NCBI RefSeq assembly: GCF_012027425.1
Contig: NZ_SNUE01000003.1
Coordinates: forward strand, 1 to 64,000
Direction of reading: 5' to 3'
Length of the DNA: 64,000 nucleotides
Origin: Thermococcus sp. MV5
GTDB taxonomy: Archaea; Methanobacteriota_B; Thermococci; Thermococcales; Thermococcaceae
A program made the translations under genes and the position numbers. How positions within the stretch are numbered: the first letter of the stretch is position 1; the number at the start of each line of letters is the position of its first letter. Shown here piece after piece: positions 16,222-22,743 of this stretch. The notes under the pieces were generated by a model. That model ran no database searches. It worked only from the letters and a program-made list of their open reading frames with translations, and was not told the origin of the DNA.

Positions 16222-17229
16222 ATGAGAAAAGTTAATTTTGCAATCATAAGTTATGCTCACCCACATGCTTTGAGGTATGCTCAAACGATAGCCGAAAACA
16301 GGAAAGCGAAGCTCTATGCAATTTCAGGAGATGGGGCGAACTCAGGCGTTGCAAAAGGAGAAGCTAAAAAGTATAAGGCCAAGTTTTATGAGAATTATGA
16401 GTCTCTTTTAAAGGATGAAAATGTGGATGCGGTTTATGTTGCAATTGAGACGTATAGACACAAGGAGATTGCTATCAGGGCGGCAGAGGAAGGAAAACAC
16501 ATACTACTGGAAAAGCCAATAGCTCTTGTATTAGAAGATGCTGATGAGATAATAAAAGTTGCAGAAAAAAATGATGTAAAGCTTATGGTCCCATTTAACC
16601 CGCGCTTCACGACTCCTTTAATAAAGGCGAAAAACATGATAGATGCTGGAGAGATAGGCGACTTGGAGTACGTTAATGCAATTTCGGAGTATGTAAAACC
16701 ACCCATATACTTGCAGGGACTCGATATGAGCTGGTTCTTTGATGTAAAGAAGAGCGGTGGCGGGGGTTTTATGGATACAGCCCCACATGGTATAGACTCA
16801 CTTCTCTGGCTTACAGAAAGCGAGCCAAAGAGAGTTTTCGCTGACATAGGGTCAAAAGTATATGGATTCCCAGTGGACGATGTTGGAACGGCATTTTTAG
16901 AGTTCAAAAATGGTGTGATGGCTGTATTAAGTGCAGGATGGGGAAATCCAAAAGGCTATCCCTATGGACTTGAGATTAAGTACTATCTCGTTGGAAAGGA
17001 AGGTTTTCTCGACGTCAGAACGGCATATCCCGACTTTACAATCTACCAGGATAAGGCGGAGAAGATATATTGGGAAAGACCGGATGTGGAAGGAATAGTG
17101 AACTCATTTATAAAATCAATATTAGGGGATAAAGAGCCTCCAATAACTGGTGAAGATGCAAAGAAGAACTTGGCTATTGTTTTATCTGCCTATGAATCCT
17201 CAAGAACTGGAAAAGTAGTTAAACTTTAG
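16222..17229 (+). CDS. Gfo/Idh/MocA family oxidoreductase (second of pair)
   Basis: A 335-residue paralogue of the upstream dehydrogenase: N-terminal FAIISYAHPHALRYAQ in place of the normal glycine-rich Rossmann turn, then GKHILLEKPIALV (EKP motif) and MDTAPHGIDSLLWL with the catalytic His. The N-terminal GxGxxG is not preserved (SYAHPHA), which suggests altered cofactor binding or a sugar-binding role. ATG 16222 is preceded by GGAGGTGA. It forms a two-gene operon with its neighbour; a T-rich stretch follows. Confidence 0.88.
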   Translation: MRKVNFAIISYAHPHALRYAQTIAENRKAKLYAISGDGANSGVAKGEAKKYKAKFYENYESLLKDENVDAVYVAIETYRHKEIAIRAAEEGKHILLEKPIALVLEDADEIIKVAEKNDVKLMVPFNPRFTTPLIKAKNMIDAGEIGDLEYVNAISEYVKPPIYLQGLDMSWFFDVKKSGGGGFMDTAPHGIDSLLWLTESEPKRVFADIGSKVYGFPVDDVGTAFLEFKNGVMAVLSAGWGNPKGYPYGLEIKYYLVGKEGFLDVRTAYPDFTIYQDKAEKIYWERPDVEGIVNSFIKSILGDKEPPITGEDAKKNLAIVLSAYESSRTGKVVKL

Positions 17230-17232
17230 TGA

Positions 17233-17248
17233 TTTTATTTATTTTTTT
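17233..17248 (+). terminator. T-rich archaeal terminator after the dehydrogenase pair
   Basis: Just after the TAG there is TTTTATTTATTTTTTT with no hairpin, the usual archaeal signal. It separates the dehydrogenase transcript from the ABC transporter promoter. Confidence 0.5.
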
Positions 17249-17254
17249 ACCACT

Positions 17255-17425
17255 CGAAAGCCTCGCCCTTTAGGGGAATGAGGGGGTTTAAAAGCTAGTC
17301 GTGAGGAGCGAAACCCTTGAATAACTTCTAATCTAATAAGGCCCTGAAAGGGCCGCTTTAACACAACCCGACGAGAAGAGGGGTTAACTCGTTGGAACCC
17401 TCTCCCTTCAAGGCGGGGAGAAGGT
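17255..17425 (+). repeat. TnpB-right-end-like repeat, copy B
   Basis: It contains GAAAGCCTCGCCCTTTAGGG, GTGAGGAGCGAAACCCTT, the hairpin GGCCCTGAAAGGGCC, GAGAAGAGGGGTTAACTCG, and finally CTCTCCCTTCAAGGCGGGGAG. The last block resembles the CCCTTCAGGGCGGGG hairpin found at right ends of archaeal IS605/IS1341 elements, where the TnpB guide-RNA scaffold ends. No tnpB gene is attached. The part up to 17397 is shared, in inverse orientation, with 13425-13570. A solo right end or a TnpB-derived RNA remnant is inferred. Confidence 0.6.
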
Positions 17426-17435
17426 CAGATGATAC

Positions 17436-17452
17436 AACTACAAAAAGTAGTT
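17436..17452. promoter_or_regulatory. Palindrome upstream of the importer TATA box
   Basis: AACTAC-AAAAA-GTAGTT, perfect arms of 6 with a 5-nt centre, lies about 12 bp upstream of the TATA box. It is nested in a wider imperfect palindrome (ATGATA at 17429-17434, TATCAT at 17455-17460). The 6-5-6 layout is that of TrmB-family operators, and a TrmB-like gene closes the transporter operon. Confidence 0.55.
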
Positions 17453-17463
17453 CATATCATAAA

Positions 17464-17488
17464 ACTTATATATATCCTAGTTGGATAT
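17464..17488 (+). promoter_or_regulatory. TATA box with overlapping 6-5-6 palindrome
   Basis: ACTTATATAT (17464-17473) is the TATA box of the solute-binding protein gene. ATATCC-TAGTT-GGATAT at 17472-17488 is a perfect 6-5-6 palindrome starting within it. A protein bound here would cover the start site of transcription, as TrmB-family repressors do. Confidence 0.6.
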
Positions 17489-17514
17489 GCTTTGAAGTAT
17501 GGAGGTGTAGCTGC

Positions 17515-18834
17515 ATGAACAAGAAAGTGCTAAGTTTGTTTTTGGTTGGTGTTTTGGCAGCTTCAATATTTGCTAGTGGGTGCATAGGTGGTGAAGAAAC
17601 ATCAACCACACCCTCAAGCACCACCTCCCCGAGTGAAGTTGGTGGCAAAGTTGTCTGGGCATCAACCCAATTAATGCCTCCGGCGGAAAGGGCATTCCTT
17701 CTTAACACGGTTCTACCAGGATTTAAAGAGAAAACTGGTATTGATGCCGAGCTTATCCCAATAGGTCAGTCTGACCTAACCACGAGACTTGCAGCCGAAG
17801 AAGAAAGTGGTAAGGTTACTATCAGTTTAATTGGAGACCTCCATGGAGCAATAGATTATTATGAATCTCAAGACTGGCTTATGGACTTGAGCGATATGCC
17901 TGCACTTGAAGGAAGGACATTCATCTCAACCTTCCAAAAATACTCCGTGATAAGGGGTAAAAAGGTATATGTTCCATGGATGAGTGCCACATACGTCATG
18001 GTAATTAACAAAGAGGCTTTCAAGTACCTCCCAGAAGGACTCACAGAAGAAGATGTCATAAAGGGAACAGAGAAATGGACATATGATGAATTCTTAGCAT
18101 GGTCAAAGAACATTTATGAAAAAACTGGTAAAAAGCTTGTTGGGTTCCCGGTTAAGGGATTGTTCCATAGGTTCCTCCACGGGTATCTATATCCTTCATA
18201 TACTGGCTACGAAGTTAAAAAGTTTGAGTCACCTGAGGCTCTTGAGATGTGGGCATATCTCAAAGATCTCTGGGAGTACGTGAATCCCTCAAGTACAACA
18301 TGGGATGCAATGGCAGATCCACTTCTAAGAGGAGATGTGTTGATAGCTTGGGATCATACTGCAAGAATCAAAGATGCAATAACCAAAGAACCAGATAAGT
18401 ATATAGTTGCCCCAGTTCCAAGAGGGCCAAAGGGCAGGGGATTCATATTGGTCGTTGCAGGTCTGGCCATTCCAAAGGGTGCTCCAAACAAGGAGGGAGC
18501 TTGGAAACTTATAGATTATCTCACCACACCAAAAGTCCAGGCAGAAACACTCGCTCAGACAGGATTCTTCCCGGTTATTGAAGAGGCAAGTGAAGAACTA
18601 CCACCTGGACCACTTAAAGTACTTGCAAAAGGTGTTGCCGCTCAACAGTCAACATCAGATGCCTTGGTCGTCATGATTCCAAACCTTGGAAAATATGGTG
18701 GGGAGTTTGGAGAGCTCTACAAAGAGGCATTCAGAAGAATAGTTCTTGAAGGACAAGATCCTGCAGAGGTTACAAAGGAGATAGGAGCTCGGTTAAATGA
18801 AATTTTCCAAGAAGTTGGCGTGCCACTGCCATGA
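17515..18834 (+). CDS. ABC importer solute-binding lipoprotein
   Basis: A 439-residue family 1 solute-binding protein. The signal peptide ends with a lipobox (ASGC, Cys at about 24), followed by a Ser/Thr-rich linker (ETSTTPSSTTSPSEV). The mature part has the typical sugar-binding features, e.g. INKEAFKYLPEGLTEE and GLAIPKGAPNKEGAWKL. The longer frame upstream begins inside the transposon-like repeat and is not used; ATG 17515 follows GGAGGTG. It captures a sugar or glycoside outside the cell and delivers it to the two permeases downstream. The neighbouring GH38 enzyme suggests a mannoside, but the ligand is not shown by the sequence. Confidence 0.92.
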   Translation: MNKKVLSLFLVGVLAASIFASGCIGGEETSTTPSSTTSPSEVGGKVVWASTQLMPPAERAFLLNTVLPGFKEKTGIDAELIPIGQSDLTTRLAAEEESGKVTISLIGDLHGAIDYYESQDWLMDLSDMPALEGRTFISTFQKYSVIRGKKVYVPWMSATYVMVINKEAFKYLPEGLTEEDVIKGTEKWTYDEFLAWSKNIYEKTGKKLVGFPVKGLFHRFLHGYLYPSYTGYEVKKFESPEALEMWAYLKDLWEYVNPSSTTWDAMADPLLRGDVLIAWDHTARIKDAITKEPDKYIVAPVPRGPKGRGFILVVAGLAIPKGAPNKEGAWKLIDYLTTPKVQAETLAQTGFFPVIEEASEELPPGPLKVLAKGVAAQQSTSDALVVMIPNLGKYGGEFGELYKEAFRRIVLEGQDPAEVTKEIGARLNEIFQEVGVPLP

Positions 18835-18836
18835 TG

Positions 18837-18854
18837 TTTTCTCTCTTATTTTTT
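18837..18854 (+). terminator. T-rich stretch between lipoprotein and permease genes
   Basis: TTTTCTCTCTTATTTTTT begins 2 bp after the lipoprotein stop. Partial termination here would yield more binding protein than permease, as is common in archaeal sugar importers. Confidence 0.4.
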
Positions 18855-18910
18855 AACTATTTACCTCGTGTTGGAGTTTAGAACCTCAATAAATTGAAGG
18901 GGGTCATTGA

Positions 18911-19768
18911 ATGCCAAAGAAGGTATCGAAATATGTTCCATATCTCTTAATAGCTCCGGCATTGATTTATTTAGCTGTACTCATTGGGTATCCGGCTATC
19001 GAAGGTATTAAGCTTGTTTTTTATAAAGACGGGGGATTCTCTTTTGCAACAATTCATAGAGCGGTTAACAATTACTATTTCTGGCCAGCTTTGAAAAATA
19101 CTTTAAAATTAGTTGTGGTTATATTGCCGACTCAGCTTGTACTAGCTCTTGTGTTTGCTCTGGCAATGAACAAAGTATTTAAAGGGAGAAACGTCGCTTT
19201 AACCCTTCTCCTAATTCCTATGACATTAAGTGATATTGCTGCGGGTTTAATCTGGTATTCGATGTTATCTCCTAGCGGTTTTATAAATAAGTTGTTACTT
19301 ACCTCGGGGTTGATTCAGACGCCCATACAGCTTTTTGGATATCAGTTCCATACAAGAGAATTTCTCACACTTGTATTTGTTGAGCTCTGGAGATCAACAG
19401 TCACAATATTCGTAATCGTTCTCGCAGGCTTGCAGATGATAAGCCAAGAGTACATCGAAGCAGCTGAAGTATTTGGTGCTGGCTACTGGACAAGACTGAG
19501 GCATATACTTATCCCACTGCTAAAACCGAGCATTCAAACTGCTTTGTTGTTGAGAACAATATATGCATTTAGTATTTTCGGAATTGTCATGGTTCTTGTT
19601 GGCAGAGACATCCCAGTCTTAGCGGGAGAGGCATACTACCAAGTAACACAAATTAAAGATTACGGGGTTGGAGCATTCTATGCCCTTCTCATAGCAGTAA
19701 TGTCTCTTACAATTGGTGTCATCTACCTAAGACTAACAAAGGCGGAATATCTGGAGGTGAAAAGATGA
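18911..19768 (+). CDS. ABC sugar importer permease, MalF/UgpA type
   Basis: A 285-residue inner-membrane permease with six predicted helices (about 10-30, 65-90, 100-122, 150-175, 200-225, 255-280). The cytoplasmic EAA loop reads EYIEAAEVFGAGYWTRLRHILIPLLKP, in which G-x9-P is conserved for docking on the ATPase. GGGGGT precedes ATG. Its stop overlaps the next permease start (ATGA), so the two are translationally coupled. Confidence 0.92.
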   Translation: MPKKVSKYVPYLLIAPALIYLAVLIGYPAIEGIKLVFYKDGGFSFATIHRAVNNYYFWPALKNTLKLVVVILPTQLVLALVFALAMNKVFKGRNVALTLLLIPMTLSDIAAGLIWYSMLSPSGFINKLLLTSGLIQTPIQLFGYQFHTREFLTLVFVELWRSTVTIFVIVLAGLQMISQEYIEAAEVFGAGYWTRLRHILIPLLKPSIQTALLLRTIYAFSIFGIVMVLVGRDIPVLAGEAYYQVTQIKDYGVGAFYALLIAVMSLTIGVIYLRLTKAEYLEVKR

Positions 19769-20583
19769 ATGAGAGAACGATGTATGAACTGAGGAAACTA
19801 GGATTTTATACCCTCATCTTCATTGTTGTGGTATGGATGGGCTTACCTTTGGTTGTCTCCACCCTTTATGCATTCGGAACTCCAGATGATTATTACGACC
19901 CTAATAAGGTAATCCCCCTTCACTTCACGTTTGAGACCGTGAAAATGCTGCTTTTCACACTTGGTGGATGGGAAGCGTTGAAGAACAGTGTGATTGTGGC
20001 AACCCTAGCAATAATAATCAGCTTTATACTTGGACTTCCAGCTGGATATTCCATAGCAAGATTTATTTTTCCCGGAAAGGACAGTATAAAGCTTGGAATG
20101 CTCGCTCTAAAAATATTCCCCGTTCATATAATGGCAGTTCCGCTTGTAATACTCTACATAAGGCTGCACTTACTCGATACTAGGCTTGGTGTTGCGCTTG
20201 CTCATAGCGCCGGTGCTTTACCGCTTGTTGTTTTAATTACTGCAAGTATATTCGCGGGTACATCTGCAGAACTTGAGGAAGCAGGGATGGTTTTTGGGCT
20301 TACCAGATTTCAGTCTTTTGTTAAAATAACTCTTCCTCTATCACTTCCTGGTTTGGCGGCTGCGGCAATGTTCACATTCGTTGGTTCGTGGAACGAAGTA
20401 TTTGCAGCTTCAGTTTTGACTTTCAAGCACAGAACACTACCTGCATTAATGCTAACATTAATGGAGACCGCTCCTGATTATTACAAATTTGCAGCGGCTT
20501 TTATAATGGCGTTTCCGGCCATGGTATATGTAGCGGTTGCAAGAAAATATCTAATATCTATGTGGGGAATAGCTATCAAGTGA
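19765..20583 (+). CDS. ABC sugar importer permease, MalG/UgpE type
   Basis: A 272-residue permease with six helices and the EAA loop ELEEAGMVFGLTRFQSFVKI, followed by TLPLSLPGLAAA. It is the second half of the membrane channel with the upstream MalF-type protein. The ATPase gene begins 10 bp after its stop. Confidence 0.92.
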   Translation: MNERTMYELRKLGFYTLIFIVVVWMGLPLVVSTLYAFGTPDDYYDPNKVIPLHFTFETVKMLLFTLGGWEALKNSVIVATLAIIISFILGLPAGYSIARFIFPGKDSIKLGMLALKIFPVHIMAVPLVILYIRLHLLDTRLGVALAHSAGALPLVVLITASIFAGTSAELEEAGMVFGLTRFQSFVKITLPLSLPGLAAAAMFTFVGSWNEVFAASVLTFKHRTLPALMLTLMETAPDYYKFAAAFIMAFPAMVYVAVARKYLISMWGIAIK

Positions 20584-20593
20584 GGTGGTGGCA

Positions 20594-21706
20594 ATGGTTG
20601 AGGTTAAACTTGAAAACCTGAAAAAGTACTTTGACAATGGGAAGGTGAAAGCTGTTGATATGCTAAATCTAACGATCAAAGATGGAGAATTTCTTGTGTT
20701 ACTCGGTCCATCAGGATGTGGGAAGACAACAACTCTGCGAATGATAGCCGGACTTGAGGAACCAACTGGAGGAAAGATATTGTTTGGAGATAGGGATGTA
20801 ACATACCTGCCACCAAAAGACAGGAATATCTCAATGGTCTTTCAGAGTTATGCGGTATGGCCTCACATGAAGGTTTATGATAACATTGCATTTCCATTAA
20901 GAATCAGGAAATATCCAGAGAATGAGATTAAAGAGAGGGTTAAATGGGCAGCAGAACTTCTTCAAATAGAAACTCTCATTGATAGATATCCTGCTCAGTT
21001 AAGCGGTGGTCAGAGACAAAGGGTTGCGGTTGCAAGGGCTATTGTAGTGGAACCAGATGTTCTTTTAATGGATGAGCCCCTTTCAAACCTTGATGCAAAA
21101 CTCAGAGTTGCTATGAGGGCAGAGATTAAAAAGCTCCAAACAAAACTCAAAGTAACTACAGTTTATGTTACACACGACCAAGTAGAAGCAATGACAATGG
21201 GTGATAGAATTGCTGTTATGAAGAGCGGGCGTCTCCTACAGGTTGGACCGCCAACTGAGGTATATCTAAGACCTAAAACCATGTTTGTGGGAACCTTCAT
21301 TGGAGCTCCAGAAATGAATTTAATTGATGTTAGTGTTAAAGAAACTGATGCTGGAATTGCTCTTGAGGGAGATGGATTTGTTATTGTCCTTCCTTCAGAT
21401 CTAGGAGAACTGTTAAGGGATTACATCAACGAAACAGTTATATTTGGAATCCGACCAGAACACATGACAGTTGAAGGAGTTTCAACTTTGGAGCATGTTA
21501 AAAGGATGGCTCACATAGAGGGCATTGTGGATTTCATAGAGGCATTGGGGACTGATACTATAGTTCACACAAAGGTTGGTAGTTCGATAATCAAAATAAA
21601 GCTACCGGGACATATACTCCTTCCTATAGGGCAAAAGATTGGGATAGTAATTGATCTCGACAACATTCATGTTTTTGAAAAGGGTACTAAAAGAGCAATA
21701 ATCTGA
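20594..21706 (+). CDS. ABC sugar importer ATPase, MalK/UgpC type
   Basis: A 370-residue ATPase. Walker A GPSGCGKTT, Q-loop VFQSYAVWPH, signature LSGGQRQR, Walker B VLLMDEPLSNLD, and switch His in YVTHDQVEAM. The C-terminal third (about 240-370) is the TOBE/regulatory domain found in sugar importers. The ATG at 20594 is preferred over GTG 20585 because GAGGTGG lies just before it. The enzyme powers the importer encoded just upstream. Confidence 0.95.
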   Translation: MVEVKLENLKKYFDNGKVKAVDMLNLTIKDGEFLVLLGPSGCGKTTTLRMIAGLEEPTGGKILFGDRDVTYLPPKDRNISMVFQSYAVWPHMKVYDNIAFPLRIRKYPENEIKERVKWAAELLQIETLIDRYPAQLSGGQRQRVAVARAIVVEPDVLLMDEPLSNLDAKLRVAMRAEIKKLQTKLKVTTVYVTHDQVEAMTMGDRIAVMKSGRLLQVGPPTEVYLRPKTMFVGTFIGAPEMNLIDVSVKETDAGIALEGDGFVIVLPSDLGELLRDYINETVIFGIRPEHMTVEGVSTLEHVKRMAHIEGIVDFIEALGTDTIVHTKVGSSIIKIKLPGHILLPIGQKIGIVIDLDNIHVFEKGTKRAII

Positions 21707-21715
21707 GGGAAAAAA

Positions 21716-22732
21716 ATGGATGAGGAGGAAATCCAGGCACTATTAAAAGAGCTTGGCTTGAATGGGTATGAGATTAGGGCCTACTTGACTCTTATTAAGA
21801 GGGGACCTCTTACGGCGGGGGAGCTTGCCTCCCTCTCCAAAGTCCCCCAACCGAGAGTATATGATGTAATTAGGAGTTTAATGGGAAGAGGTTTTGTTGC
21901 CGTTACAAGTGAGAGACCAAAAAAAATAATACCCGTTGATCCAGAGAGAGTTTTTGAAACTATGAAGCAAAACTATCTAAAAAAAATAGAACTTGCAAAA
22001 AAAGAGCTTAAAGCAATATACACTCCCTACGAGAGTCATGGAAATGTTGTAATGGTAAAAAGCAAAACGACTCTTGAGAACTACATAAAGGATGCAATAA
22101 AAAACACAAAATACCACCTCTCCCTTGCTGTTCCGTTCACACTGCTTAAAAGAATAGCACCGGTTTTAAAAGCAAAGAACAGGGAAGTTACTATTGATCT
22201 TTTTGTTTATGGTGCAAATCAAGTTCATAGGATAGCAGAGAGAATAAAAGTTAGAGAAGTTGAAGATCCAATAATATTGATACGGGACAAAGATCTAGGA
22301 ATCTATGCTCCTCCAGGGTTATTTGGGTCAAGAGAGCAAACCATAATGGGTTATGCTTTGATAATAAATGACAAAAATCTTCTTTTTATACTCGATAGAT
22401 ATTTTTCCTATGTGCTGTGGCCCACTGGGAAACTTGTTTATAAAAAACCAAAAAAACCGGTCTTTCCAAAGAGCTATACACACATCCGTTCTCTTGTTAA
22501 GGATATAATAGAACACAACCTTCTAGGAAAGGAGATAGAGATCTATGGGAGGTTCGTAAAAACTAAAGAGCCGGTACATTTAATCGGGAAGATAATTGAT
22601 TTCTTTGAAAGCGAAGAGGAAGTAATTTCGAACATAACAATTGAAACAAAAGATGGAAAAAGGTACGTGATTGGAGGATGGAACGCTTCCCTTGAGGATA
22701 TTGAGGCGGATCTGATGATTCTCAAGGGCTAA
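21716..22732 (+). CDS. TrmB family sugar-responsive regulator
   Basis: A 338-residue TrmB-like protein: an N-terminal winged helix (about 1-75; GLNGYEIRAYLTLIKRGPLT, then AGELASLSKVPQPRVYDVIR), a coiled linker, and a C-terminal sugar-binding-type domain (about 105-338) with LVYKKPKKPVFPKSY. TrmB proteins in Thermococcales repress or activate ABC sugar importer promoters and respond to the sugar. It is the last gene of the importer operon, 9 bp after the ATPase. The two 6-5-6 palindromes at 17436 and 17472 are its most likely sites. Confidence 0.9.
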   Translation: MDEEEIQALLKELGLNGYEIRAYLTLIKRGPLTAGELASLSKVPQPRVYDVIRSLMGRGFVAVTSERPKKIIPVDPERVFETMKQNYLKKIELAKKELKAIYTPYESHGNVVMVKSKTTLENYIKDAIKNTKYHLSLAVPFTLLKRIAPVLKAKNREVTIDLFVYGANQVHRIAERIKVREVEDPIILIRDKDLGIYAPPGLFGSREQTIMGYALIINDKNLLFILDRYFSYVLWPTGKLVYKKPKKPVFPKSYTHIRSLVKDIIEHNLLGKEIEIYGRFVKTKEPVHLIGKIIDFFESEEEVISNITIETKDGKRYVIGGWNASLEDIEADLMILKG

Positions 22733-22743
22733 ATTATTTTTTC

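Noticed and set aside
16434-16907. 157-codon minus-strand frame opposite the second dehydrogenase
   Set aside because: Shadow frame; low-complexity Ser/Phe composition and no ribosome site.
17392-17514. N-terminal extension of the solute-binding protein
   Set aside because: The extra 41 codons run through the transposon-like repeat, the palindrome and the TATA box, and the true lipoprotein signal starts at 17515 after GGAGGTG.
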